From contig NZ_WIDL01000007.1 in assembly GCF_009496535.1 (NCBI RefSeq), positions 1 through 64,000 on the forward strand: DNA of 64,000 nucleotides, given 5' to 3'. The notes below the pieces were generated by a model, which worked only from the letters and a program-made list of their open reading frames with translations, did not search any database and was not told the origin of the DNA. Made by a program: the position numbers and the translations under genes. Below are positions 1 to 8,139 of the stretch, one piece after another (positions within the stretch are counted from its first letter, which is position 1; each line of letters opens with the position of its first letter). This DNA comes from Stenotrophomonas sp. MYb238 (GTDB lineage: Bacteria > Pseudomonadota > Gammaproteobacteria > Xanthomonadales > Xanthomonadaceae).

Positions 1-128
1 GGCGGGTGGGCGGGGTTTGTGGCGAATTTGAAGCGGGGGTGAAGCGGCGGCGCCAACGCCGGACGCGCACGGTCGCCCCGCGCCCGCCATCCCGACGCCC
101 TTGCGTCGCACCGGCCAGTTGCGGACGC

Positions 129-140
129 ATGCCGCGGCAT
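129..140. promoter_or_regulatory. Perfect 12-bp palindrome in the leader of the GGDEF-EAL gene
   Basis: ATGCCGCGGCAT is a perfect palindrome about 75 bp before the GTG start of the GGDEF-EAL gene. It is followed directly by AGTATGAAT, which holds a -10-like TAGTAT. An operator here is only a guess. Nothing else is recognisable in the first 213 bases. Confidence 0.25.
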
Positions 141-213
141 AGTATGAATCCGTGTTCATCCGCGGCCCGGCGTCCACCGGCAGCGCCGTGCCATTCCCCC
201 GAAGGAACACTAC

Positions 214-3200
214 GTGCTGCACGCCCGGTCGCGTACTTCGCTGATCCACCGGCTGTCCCTGAGCATATGGGGACTGTTCCTCGCCCTCCTCCTGCTGCTT
301 TCCGCGCTCGGCTACCTGGCCATGCGGGTGGTGACCGACCGGGTGGTGCCGATGGTGGCGCAGCGTACGGTCGACCTGCGCGCGCGGGCCAACGAAGGGC
401 AGTTCCTGCAGGCCGAGCAGAGCGTGCTGCGCCTGCAGCGCGAACTGCTGTGGCGGCTGGACCGTGCCGACCGCGAAACCACCCTGGCCCGTTTCGACAC
501 GCTGTTCGCGCGCAGCGCCGACGGCCTGTGGCGCTTGCGCGCCGACCAGGTGGATACCGAGCGCGCGCCCACCCTGTACCTGCACCAGCCGCCGCAGGGA
601 CTGGACGAATCCACCCGCCTGCGCGCCGTGGTCGCCTACGACCTGCTGCGCGAACAGGGACCGGCGCTGGCGCCGCCGTTCTTCTCGGTCTACATGGACT
701 TCGTCGAGGATGGGCTGATGGTCTATGCCCACGGCATGGACTGGGGCAGCAACGCGGATGCGACCGCGACCAACGCCGGCTACCCGACGATGCAGGGCTC
801 GGACCCGCGCCGCAACCCGCAGCGCAAGGTGTTCTGGACGCCGGTCTACCTGGACCGGCAGGCCGATACCTGGATGGTGTCGGTGATCAAGCCGCTGGAC
901 TGGCAGGGGCGATGGGTGGGCACGCTCGGCCACGACGTCTCGGTCCAGAGCCTGATCGACCGGACCGCCAATGCCGACGGCGAAGGCGTGCAGCTGGTCA
1001 TGGGCGCCGACGGCGCGCTGATCGCGCACCCGCAGTTCCGCCGGCGCATCGCCGCGGCCGATGGCCAGCTGAAGCTTTCGGCGCTGGACGATCCGCTGCT
1101 GGCGCAGGTGCACGGCATGATCACCTATGGCCACGCCGACAACGGCGTGGCGCGCTCGCCGGACGGTACCCACTGGGTGGCATGGTCGAAGATCCACGGC
1201 CCCGGCTGGTACCAGATCTTCCTGCTGCCGCAGGCGCGGGTGAACCACGTATTGATGTGGGGCCTGCTGGCCGTGTCCGGCTTCGGCATCCTCGGCCTGC
1301 TGCCGGCGATGTGGCTGCTGCGCCGCCGGGTCGGCTCGCTGTTCGCGGTGCCGCTGCGGCGCCTCACCCAGGCGGTGGACGAACTGGGCCAGGGCGGCGC
1401 GCCCACGCCGATCGCCATGCGCGGCGACGACGAGCTGGGCCGCTTGGCCGGCGCCTTCGACGACATGGTCGAGGAACTGGTGCAGCAGCGCGCCCTGCAG
1501 TTCGCGCACGCGCAGGCGCTGCAGACCGAGATCGACGAACGCCGCCAGTTCATGACCCGGCTGGAGGAAGAACGCGCGCGCCTGCTGGCGCTGCTCGGCG
1601 CGATGAACCTGGGCATCCTGTTCGTCAGCGACGAGAACCGCGCGACCTACTGCAACGCCGCCTTCCTGGCCATGTGGGATTTTCCCGAGGACGGCACCGT
1701 CGTCGGCAGCAGCACCCACCAGTGGCTGGAGACCTCGCAGCGGCTGATGCTCGATCCGCAGGGCTTCCGTCGCCACCTGGACGAAGCCATCGTCTCGCCG
1801 GACCTGCACAAGCGGCTGGAGATCCGCCTGCACGACGGCCGCATCGTCATGCACGACGCCTATCCGGTCTGCGACGCCCAGGGCCACCACATCGGCCGCC
1901 TGTGGGTGCAGGAGGACGTCACCCACGAGCGCCAGACCGCCGAGCAGCTGGTGCGGCTGGCCCAGCACGATCCGTTGACCAGCCTGTACAACCGGCGCCG
2001 CTTCGAGGACGACCTGGCGCGCTTCTTCCATGCCGCCGAACGCACGCCCAGCCAGGCCGCGCTGCTGTTCTTCGACCTGGACGAGTTCAAGTACATCAAC
2101 GACACCTTCGGCCACCGCGCCGGCGACACGGTGCTCAACCGCATGGCGATCGAGATCCGCACCCTGATCCGTTCCGACGAGACCCTGTTCCGGCTCGGCG
2201 GCGACGAATTCGCCGTGCTCATGCCGCATGCCAGCCTGGACGACGCCCAGCACCTGGCCGAGCGCGTGGTGCAGCGGATCTCGCAGACGCCGCTGTGCCT
2301 GCACGAACAGACCGTGCGCCTGACCACCAGCCTGGGCATCGCCCATTTCCCCACCCACGCCGACAATGCCGAGGACCTGGTCGCCCACGCCGACGCGGCG
2401 ATGTACCAGGCCAAGCACACCGGCAAGAACCGCTGCAACGTCTACCGCCCGGACCGCGACAGCTCGCGCGAGATGGCGACCCGGCTGGCGTGGAACGACC
2501 GCATCGCGCGCGCGCTCGAGCACGACCTGCTGCGCCTGCATTTCCAGGGCGTGCACCATGCCGGCGACGGCCGGCTGGCGCACCTGGAAGCGCTGATCCG
2601 CATGGAGGACGAGGCCAATCCCGGGCAGCTCATCATGCCGGCGCAGTTCATCGAGCCGGCCGAGAAGAGCGGCAAGATCCTGGAGATCGACCGCTGGGTG
2701 ATCGCCCGGAGCATCCGCCTGCTGGCCAGCCACCCGAACCTGCCGGCCATCGCCGTCAACATTTCCGGGCGCTCCTTCGACGACCCCGAGCTGCCGGCCT
2801 GGATCGGCGGCCAGCTGCGCCAGCAGCACGTCGCCCCGCGGCGCCTGCTGGTGGAACTGACCGAGACCTCGGCGGTGTCGGACATGGGCGATGCGGCGCG
2901 CTTCATCGCCGCGCTGCGCGACACCGGCTGCCCGATCTGCCTGGACGACTTCGGCACCGGCTTCTCCTCGTTCGCCTACCTCAAGAACCTGCAGGCCGAC
3001 GTGCTCAAGATCGACGGCATGTTCATCCGCAACCTGCCCAGCGAGCGCGACAACCAGGTGTTCGTGCGCGCCATCATCGAAGTGGCGCGCGGCATGGGCA
3101 AACTCACCGTGGCCGAATTCGTCGAGGACGAGGCCACCTTGCAGATGCTGCGCGGCATGGGCGTGGACATGGTGCAGGGCTACCACCTGGGCCGGCCGCG

Positions 3201-3228
3201 CGCCGACCATCCGGCCCTGGCCGATTGA
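214..3228 (+). CDS. Membrane sensor GGDEF-EAL protein (c-di-GMP turnover)
   Basis: A 1004-residue inner-membrane protein that should make and/or break cyclic di-GMP. In order: N-terminal membrane segment (about 12-36), a roughly 300-residue periplasmic sensor region (Cache/CHASE-like by size and position), a second membrane segment (about 345-368), HAMP (about 370-420), a short coiled coil, PAS (about 450-560), GGDEF (about 580-740) and EAL (about 755-1000). The GGDEF motif is intact (RLGGDEF, G662-F666). The EAL residues also look intact: EAL at 792-794, NIS, ELTE, DDFGTG at 911-916, KID, AEFVE and QGY. Both activities are therefore possible. The GTG start at 214 has GAAGGA seven bases upstream. 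It converges on creC. Confidence 0.93.
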   Translation: MLHARSRTSLIHRLSLSIWGLFLALLLLLSALGYLAMRVVTDRVVPMVAQRTVDLRARANEGQFLQAEQSVLRLQRELLWRLDRADRETTLARFDTLFARSADGLWRLRADQVDTERAPTLYLHQPPQGLDESTRLRAVVAYDLLREQGPALAPPFFSVYMDFVEDGLMVYAHGMDWGSNADATATNAGYPTMQGSDPRRNPQRKVFWTPVYLDRQADTWMVSVIKPLDWQGRWVGTLGHDVSVQSLIDRTANADGEGVQLVMGADGALIAHPQFRRRIAAADGQLKLSALDDPLLAQVHGMITYGHADNGVARSPDGTHWVAWSKIHGPGWYQIFLLPQARVNHVLMWGLLAVSGFGILGLLPAMWLLRRRVGSLFAVPLRRLTQAVDELGQGGAPTPIAMRGDDELGRLAGAFDDMVEELVQQRALQFAHAQALQTEIDERRQFMTRLEEERARLLALLGAMNLGILFVSDENRATYCNAAFLAMWDFPEDGTVVGSSTHQWLETSQRLMLDPQGFRRHLDEAIVSPDLHKRLEIRLHDGRIVMHDAYPVCDAQGHHIGRLWVQEDVTHERQTAEQLVRLAQHDPLTSLYNRRRFEDDLARFFHAAERTPSQAALLFFDLDEFKYINDTFGHRAGDTVLNRMAIEIRTLIRSDETLFRLGGDEFAVLMPHASLDDAQHLAERVVQRISQTPLCLHEQTVRLTTSLGIAHFPTHADNAEDLVAHADAAMYQAKHTGKNRCNVYRPDRDSSREMATRLAWNDRIARALEHDLLRLHFQGVHHAGDGRLAHLEALIRMEDEANPGQLIMPAQFIEPAEKSGKILEIDRWVIARSIRLLASHPNLPAIAVNISGRSFDDPELPAWIGGQLRQQHVAPRRLLVELTETSAVSDMGDAARFIAALRDTGCPICLDDFGTGFSSFAYLKNLQADVLKIDGMFIRNLPSERDNQVFVRAIIEVARGMGKLTVAEFVEDEATLQMLRGMGVDMVQGYHLGRPRADHPALAD

Positions 3229-3294
3229 CCTTGGCAGATGCGGGCCCCGCCCCGCATGCGGCCTTTCCCTGAAGCCTTCGCGGCGAACGCCGTG

Positions 3295-4731
3295 CTACAA
3301 CGCCGGCAGCCAGAGCGCGGCGCGCGCGCCGCCGCCTTCGCGGTTCTCCAGGCGCGCATGGCCGCCGTGCAGGCGCGCCACCTCGGCCACGAACGGCAGG
3401 CCCAGCCCCGAGCTGCGCTGCCCGCTGCCCGGGCGGGCCAGCGAATAGAAACGCTCGAATACCCGTTCCAGCGCGTAATCCGGCACGCCCGGGCCCTGGT
3501 CGAGCAAAGCCACCTGCCACCCCTCCTGCTCGGCGCGCAGCCGCAGCGCGATCCGCCCGCCCTCCGGCGAGAACGCGATGGCGTTGTCCAGCAGGTTGCC
3601 CAGCGCCTGCCGCAGCAGGAACGCGTCGCCCTGCACTGGCGCCCGATCGGGCAGTTCGCAGTGCAGCGACAGCCGCGCCGCCTGCAGCCGCGGCCCGGCG
3701 TCCTCGCCCAGTTGCCGGCACAACGCGCACAGGTCCACCGTGGTGCGGCGCTGCAGCCAGCCGTGCTGTTCCACTTCCGCCAGCCGCAGCAGCTGGTCGA
3801 TGGTCTCGGTCAGGCGCCGCTCCTGCTGGGCGATGTTGGCGGCGAAGCGCTGCCTGTCGGCTTCGGGCAGGGGTTCCTGCAGCAGCTCGGCCGCGCCGCG
3901 GATCGCCGCCAGCGGGCTCTTCATCTCGTGCGTGAGCGACTGCACGTACTGCTCGACGTAGGCCTTGCCCTCGAGCTTGCGGCGCATGGTCTCCAGCGCC
4001 CGGCCGAGATCGCCGATCTCGTCGCTGCGCGGCTTCGGCGGCAATACCGGCTCGCCCGCGCTGACCGCCTTGGCATAACGGCTCAACCCGCCGATGCCGC
4101 GCGCCAGCCACCAGGTCATCAGCAGCCCGATCAGCGCCGCCGAACCGATCAGCCAGGCGCCGCGCGCGACGATGGCGCGCTGGCTGGCGGTGATGAACGG
4201 ATCGATGCTGTCGTTGGGCTGGGCCAGGGTCAGCACGCCGATCAGGGTGCGCCCGTCGGCCGGATCGTAGACCGGCGCGGCCACGTGCATGACCGTGCTG
4301 TCCGCATCGCCCGGCGTCCCCGGGCTGGAGCGCGCGCCGTACTGGCCGCGCAGGGTGCGGTAGACATCGTTCCAGCGCGAGTTGTCGCGGCCCACGTCCT
4401 GCCCGCGCGAGTCGTAGACGACGATGCCGCGCGCATCGGTCACGGTGACCCGGTAATCGATGCTGCGCTTGGGGAAGCGCCACACCATCGCGCGCGGATC
4501 GCGGCGCTGCGCGGTGGCCACCTGCGCGGCGAAGCGGCCATCGGCGATGCGCCCGGCCTTCAGGTCCGGCCCGGCCATCACCGCCAGCACGTTGGCCGCG
4601 TCCACCAGGGTGGACTCCATCGCCTGGCGCACGCCCGGCTTGACCTCGTCGACGAACACGCGCATCACGAAGAACGCGGCGATGCCGACGATCAGGAAGA
4701 AGCCGAGGAAGAGTTTCAGGCCGAGGCGCAT
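3295..4731 (-). CDS. creC: Sensor histidine kinase CreC
   Basis: 478-residue inner-membrane sensor kinase. Its N-terminus (short membrane segment, then FVDEVKPGVRQAMESTL) and its periplasmic part (NDVYRTLRGQYGARSSPGTP) closely match E. coli CreC as I remember it, and the length is normal (474 there). A second membrane segment lies near 190-210, followed by HAMP, a HisKA domain with H268 in LTHEMKSP, and an HATPase domain ending GLGLPFVAEVARLHGG. CreC phosphorylates CreB in response to carbon and metabolic state; in some gammaproteobacteria CreBC-type systems also affect beta-lactamase expression. The partner creB is upstream on the same strand but 935 bp away, separated by a structured repeat element. 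I see no creD next to it. Confidence 0.9.
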   Translation of the reverse strand: MRLGLKLFLGFFLIVGIAAFFVMRVFVDEVKPGVRQAMESTLVDAANVLAVMAGPDLKAGRIADGRFAAQVATAQRRDPRAMVWRFPKRSIDYRVTVTDARGIVVYDSRGQDVGRDNSRWNDVYRTLRGQYGARSSPGTPGDADSTVMHVAAPVYDPADGRTLIGVLTLAQPNDSIDPFITASQRAIVARGAWLIGSAALIGLLMTWWLARGIGGLSRYAKAVSAGEPVLPPKPRSDEIGDLGRALETMRRKLEGKAYVEQYVQSLTHEMKSPLAAIRGAAELLQEPLPEADRQRFAANIAQQERRLTETIDQLLRLAEVEQHGWLQRRTTVDLCALCRQLGEDAGPRLQAARLSLHCELPDRAPVQGDAFLLRQALGNLLDNAIAFSPEGGRIALRLRAEQEGWQVALLDQGPGVPDYALERVFERFYSLARPGSGQRSSGLGLPFVAEVARLHGGHARLENREGGGARAALWLPAL

Positions 4732-4785
4732 TTATTGCTGCCTTCGTTTCCTGGAGCAAAGCTTTCGCTGCCCTGCGGGGAGCGA

Positions 4786-4858
4786 GTTACTTCTCTTTGC
4801 TCGTGCAAAGAGAAGTAACCAAGAGAAGCGCTTTCCCAACAGCCGAATGGCTGGTCAA
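4786..4858 (+). repeat. Left 73-nt arm of long inverted repeat
   Basis: Pairs with 5461-5533 at 71 of 73 positions. Its first 34 bases form a hairpin by themselves: GTTACTTCTCTTTGC, loop TCGT, GCAAAGAGAAGTAAC, a perfect 15-bp stem. It lies 55 bp upstream of the creC start codon, so on the minus-strand transcript it sits in the creC leader. Confidence 0.92.
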
Positions 4859-5460
4859 CACGCCCCTGCCTCCGCGCCCGATGCGCAAGCGCATCGGGTC
4901 CACTCCGCCGGCGGGATTTTTCTACGCGACACAGCCGCGATGCAGCTGGGGCCGGTGCAACCGCCTCACGGCGCCTGCCCACGCACCGGGGCGAAGCAGT
5001 GCTTCGCCTCTTTCCGGTTCGCCCCTGTCGCGTAGAAAAACGACATGCTCGTCCGCTTCGCGGTCGAGTCCGGGGCAGGTGCCGTGCGTCGCCTGCCCGT
5101 CCGGCGGGGCTAAGCAGTGTTTCGCCTATTTCCGCCGAACCCATGCACGTCGCCCTTCGGGTTTTTCCCGCCAGCTCCGTCGCTGCGGAAGGGGATTCTG
5201 AAAGGCAAAAGCAACTACCGCTACTCCGCCGTTTTCGGCTGCAGTCGATCAGCATTACCTTCGGGCCGTTGTCGTGATTGTGCTTTTGCTCTTGGCTTCT
5301 GACTTCCAACGGCCGTAGAGCGAGCCGAGCACCGCAGCGGGTCGAGGGGCGAAGAGGCGCACGTGTCTGAGCGAAGCGAGTTGTGCGCCGTCCCCTCGAC
5401 ACGCGAGGAGCGCAGGGGACCGATGCGGCACAGCCGCATCGGCTCGCGTCCGGCGCGTGC

Positions 5461-5533
5461 TTGACCAGCCGTTCGGCTGTTGGAAAAGCGCTTCTCTTGG
5501 TTACTTCTCTTTGCACGAGCAAAGAGAAGTAAC
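5461..5533 (-). repeat. Right 73-nt arm of long inverted repeat
   Basis: Inverted copy of 4786-4858 with two mismatches, carrying the same perfect 15-bp hairpin with a four-base loop. It lies 134 bp past the creB stop codon. Confidence 0.92.
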
Positions 5534-5610
5534 TCGCGCCCCGAAGGGGAGCGAAAGCCTTTGATGTACCTATCAATCCCACATTCGGACTCCGTCGTCC
5601 CTCTCCCCAA

Positions 5611-5633
5611 CCCCTCTCCCACAGGGAGAGGGG
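5611..5633 (-). terminator. Hairpin downstream of creB
   Basis: CCCCTCTCCC and GGGAGAGGGG form a 10-bp stem with a three-base loop, 34 bp past the creB stop. On the minus strand it is not followed by a T run, so it may be a repeat-derived hairpin or an attenuator rather than a true terminator. Confidence 0.4.
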
Positions 5634-5666
5634 CGTTGAAAGCAGCGCCTCCAGCCCATGGAAACC

Positions 5667-6359
5667 TCAAACATCCAGCGCATACCCCACGCCCCGGTGC
5701 GTGCGGATCGGATCGTCCTGCGCACCCGCCGCGCGCAGCTTCGCGCGCAACGTCTTCACGTGCGTATCCACCGTGCGGTCGGCGCTGTCGCTGGCATGGT
5801 CCCAGCCGCGCTCCATCAGCTGCGCGCGGCTGAGGATCGCCCCCGGCCGCTGCAGCAGCGCCGCCAGCAGCGCATATTCGTAACGGGTCAGGTCCAGCGG
5901 CGCGTCGCGGAAGCGCACCCGCCGCCCCTCGCGGTCGATCGCGAACGCGCCCTGCCGTACCCAGCCGGCCTCGGCCGGCGCCGCCTGCGGTGGCCGCCGC
6001 AGGCGCGCGCGCACCCGCGCCACCAGCTCGCGCGGCGAGAACGGCTTGCCCACGTAATCGTCCGCGCCCAGTTCCAGGCCCAGCACGCGGTCGAACTCGT
6101 CGTTGCGCGCGGTGAGGAAGATCACCGGCACCTGGCTGAACGTGCGCAGCTGGCGGCAGACCTCGAACCCGCCCAGGTCGGGCAGGCCCACGTCCAGCAC
6201 CACCACGTCGATGCCGCCCTCGCGCAGGCGGTCCAGCGCCTGCCGCCCCAGCGCGCAGTGCTCGGCCGCATGGCCCTCGCTGCGCAGCGCGTACAGGACG
6301 GTATCGGCGATGGCGGCCTCGTCTTCGACGACGAGCACGCGGGCGGGCTGTTCGGACAT
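5667..6359 (-). CDS. creB: Response regulator CreB (OmpR family)
   Basis: 230 residues. A receiver domain (about 6-120; phospho-acceptor D56 in VVLDVGLPD, K105 in VGKPFSPR) is followed by an OmpR/PhoB winged helix (about 135-228) ending THRGVGYALDV. The FLTARNDEFDRVLGLELGADDY stretch is characteristic of CreB. It should act as a DNA-binding activator phosphorylated by CreC. ATG at 6359 (MSEQPARVLVVEDE) was chosen because it begins just before the first receiver strand. Longer in-frame versions run into the oppositely oriented rlmJ. creC follows on the same strand after an unusually long spacer. Confidence 0.9.
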   Translation of the reverse strand: MSEQPARVLVVEDEAAIADTVLYALRSEGHAAEHCALGRQALDRLREGGIDVVVLDVGLPDLGGFEVCRQLRTFSQVPVIFLTARNDEFDRVLGLELGADDYVGKPFSPRELVARVRARLRRPPQAAPAEAGWVRQGAFAIDREGRRVRFRDAPLDLTRYEYALLAALLQRPGAILSRAQLMERGWDHASDSADRTVDTHVKTLRAKLRAAGAQDDPIRTHRGVGYALDV

Positions 6360-6404
6360 GGCGCCAGCATAGCCGCCCCCGGGCGGCGCCCGTACACTGC
6401 GCCG

Positions 6405-7262
6405 ATGAACTACCGCCACGCCTTCCACGCCGGCAACCATGCCGACGTGCTCAAGCACACCGTCCTGCTCGCCCTGATCGACGCGCTCAGGCGCAAGGAC
6501 GCGCCGTTCTTCGTGCTCGACACCCATGCCGGCCGCGGCCGCTACCTGCTGTCGACCGAGGAAAGCCGCAAGACCGCCGAGGCCGACGAAGGCATCGGGC
6601 AGCTGATGGCCTCGCCGACCCTGCCGGAAGTGATCGAGCGCTATCTGCGCGCGATCCAGGCCAACAATCCCGTCGGCGGGCTGATCGCCTACCCCGGTTC
6701 GCCGCTGCTGGCCGCCCAGGCCATGCGCGAGCAGGACCGCCTGGCCGCCTGCGAGCTGCAGCCGGAAGAGGCGGCGGCGCTGAAGGAGCTGTTCGCCCGC
6801 GACCGTCGCGTGCAGGTGCTGGCCGCCGACGGCTACGACAGCATCCGTGCCCTGCTGCCGCCCAAGGCCGGCGGCAGCAAGATCGGCCGCGCCCTGGTGC
6901 TGATCGACCCGCCCTACGAGGCGCAGGACGCCGAATACCCGCGGATCGTCGCCGCCCTGCGCGAGATCCTGACGCGCATGCCGCAGGCCCAGTGCGCGGT
7001 GTGGTACCCGATCAAGCAGCGGCGCAGCCTGCTGCCGTTCTTCCGCAAGGCCGCCGCTCTGCCGGCCAAGTCGGCGCTGGTGGCCGAACTGATGGTGCGC
7101 CCGGACGACTCGCCGCTGCGCCTGAACGGCAGCGGCATGCTGCTGCTCAATCCTCCCTGGCAGTTCGACCAGGTGCTGGCTCCGGCGCTGCCGGTGCTGC
7201 AGCGCGAACTGGGCCAGGCCGGGGCATCGACACGGCTGGAGTGGCTCAAGAGCGGGGATTGA
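6405..7262 (+). CDS. rlmJ: 23S rRNA (adenine(2030)-N(6))-methyltransferase RlmJ
   Basis: 285-residue SAM-dependent methyltransferase that modifies A2030 of 23S rRNA; E. coli RlmJ is about 280 residues. The start MNYRHAFHAGNHADVLKH is a strong family signature, and the catalytic DPPY tetrapeptide is at 168-171 (LIDPPYE). YPIK (the usual WYPIK region) and the SGMLLLNPPW block near the C-terminus also fit. It is divergent from creB with only 45 bp between starts, so their promoters must overlap. No clear ribosome binding site is seen. Confidence 0.95.
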   Translation: MNYRHAFHAGNHADVLKHTVLLALIDALRRKDAPFFVLDTHAGRGRYLLSTEESRKTAEADEGIGQLMASPTLPEVIERYLRAIQANNPVGGLIAYPGSPLLAAQAMREQDRLAACELQPEEAAALKELFARDRRVQVLAADGYDSIRALLPPKAGGSKIGRALVLIDPPYEAQDAEYPRIVAALREILTRMPQAQCAVWYPIKQRRSLLPFFRKAAALPAKSALVAELMVRPDDSPLRLNGSGMLLLNPPWQFDQVLAPALPVLQRELGQAGASTRLEWLKSGD

Positions 7263-7454
7263 GCCCGCCGGCCATGGCTCGCCGCAGGAGGCGAGACGGC
7301 CCGCGCCTGGGCCTCTTCCGGCGTGGCCGATCGCGCTGGACAGCGTTCCCGCAGCGGAAAACCGCTGCTCCCGGCCTGTCGCCACGGTTGAATCGCGTTC
7401 ACAGAACCTCACGCTGCAGGTGCAAGAATCGGTGGACTCTGGAGGACCGCAGTC

Positions 7455-8000
7455 ATGGCTACCCGCAACCGCATGCCCCCGTGGCATGAAAACTTCAAGG
7501 CTCCCAGCGGCCGGGAACTGCTCATCCGTCCCATCCGCCCCGAGGACGGCGCACCGCTGCAGGGCGCGTTCGCGCTGTTCGGGCCGGAGGAAGTGCGCGA
7601 CCGCTTCCTGCAGGCCGTGGACGTGCTTTCGGACGAAACCGCCCAGCGCCTGACCCACCCGAACCCGAAGACCGAGATCTCGCTGGTCGCCGCCGAACCG
7701 CTGCCGCCGGGCGAAGCCGTGGTCGGCGCGGTGGCGCGGGCCTCGATCATCCCCGGCACCCGCGACGCCGAATACGCCATCCTGGTCAGCCGCTTCCTCG
7801 CCGGCCAGGGCCTGGGCCGGCAGCTGATGCGCAAGCTGGTCAAGTGGGCGCGCGGCAAGTACCTGGACCGCATGTACGGCGACATCGCCCAGGACAACGA
7901 ACCGATGCTGCAGTTGGCCGCCTCGCTGGGCTTCAAGCAGGTGCCGCACCCGTCCGGCACGCCGGGCCTGGTGCGCATGGTGCTGGAACTGGGCAGCTGA
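7455..8000 (+). CDS. GNAT-family N-acetyltransferase
   Basis: 181 residues with a single GNAT fold (about 20-178). The acetyl-CoA loop shows as RFLAGQGLGRQLMRKLVKWA, the Q/RxxGxG/A-type motif; the last strands carry ENEPML-like DNEPMLQLAASLGF, typical of motif B. It resembles the acetyltransferase domain of Pat-type protein acetylases but lacks their CoA-ligase part, so the substrate is unknown. GGAGG lies nine bases before the ATG. The 192 bp between rlmJ and this gene hold only a small GCAGCGG-AAAA-CCGCTGC hairpin at 7351-7368. Confidence 0.8.
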   Translation: MATRNRMPPWHENFKAPSGRELLIRPIRPEDGAPLQGAFALFGPEEVRDRFLQAVDVLSDETAQRLTHPNPKTEISLVAAEPLPPGEAVVGAVARASIIPGTRDAEYAILVSRFLAGQGLGRQLMRKLVKWARGKYLDRMYGDIAQDNEPMLQLAASLGFKQVPHPSGTPGLVRMVLELGS

Positions 8001-8016
8001 GGCAGGCGCGCGCCCC

Positions 8017-8121
8017 GGTGCGCGACAGGGCTTTGCACTCCGGATTCCCGGACAGGGACACGGATGCCGCCGCAGATGGGGCTGCATGAAAGCCCCGTCG
8101 CGCACCCAGGTGCGCTCCTAC
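8017..8121. repeat. Degenerate GTAG-type palindromic repeat before mfd
   Basis: GGTGCGCGACAGGGCTTT (8017-8034) is mirrored by AAAGCCCCGTCGCGCACC (8089-8106) with one mismatch, and the right end closes with GGTGCGCTCCTAC. This is the right half of the family copies at 28071 and 31585; the left GTAGGAGC end is lost. It fills the leader of mfd and rules out the upstream in-frame ATG at 8086 as the true start. Confidence 0.75.
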
Positions 8122-8139
8122 CTTAAAATCGGCGGTCTC

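Larger units (their letters stand above)
4732..5666. other. CreB-CreC spacer: composite of inverted repeats and hairpins, no gene
   Basis: A 935-bp stretch with no credible gene between creB and creC. Two near-identical 73-nt arms (4786-4858, 5461-5533) are inverted and differ at 2 positions. Weaker homology continues outward (4757-4785 against 5534-5563) and inward (the hairpins near 4879-4898 and 5421-5440). Between them lie a 15-bp inverted repeat (4917-4931 with 5026-5040), an eight-base pair nested inside it (4988-4995 with 5018-5025), and a stem-loop at 5341-5400 (GTCGAGGGG pairs with CCCCTCGAC). Short open frames here are repetitive and unlike proteins. It may be a mobile-like repeat or a structured RNA. 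Transcripts from creB to creC must cross it. Confidence 0.75.

Noticed and set aside
6-3272. Long plus-strand frame overlapping the GGDEF-EAL gene in another phase
   Set aside because: Arginine/alanine/proline-rich shadow of the real gene; no domain, and the real frame shows intact GGDEF and EAL motifs.
4786-5533. An insertion sequence bounded by the 73-nt inverted repeats
   Set aside because: No transposase gene or remnant and no target duplication is seen; better described as a composite repeat.
4797-5582. Several short open frames in the creB-creC spacer
   Set aside because: They are translations of inverted repeats on both strands with the same peptide fragments mirrored; no ribosome sites and no family.
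8086-8139. Upstream ATG as the start of mfd
   Set aside because: The added 18 codons lie in a palindromic repeat; the normal family length is reached from 8140.
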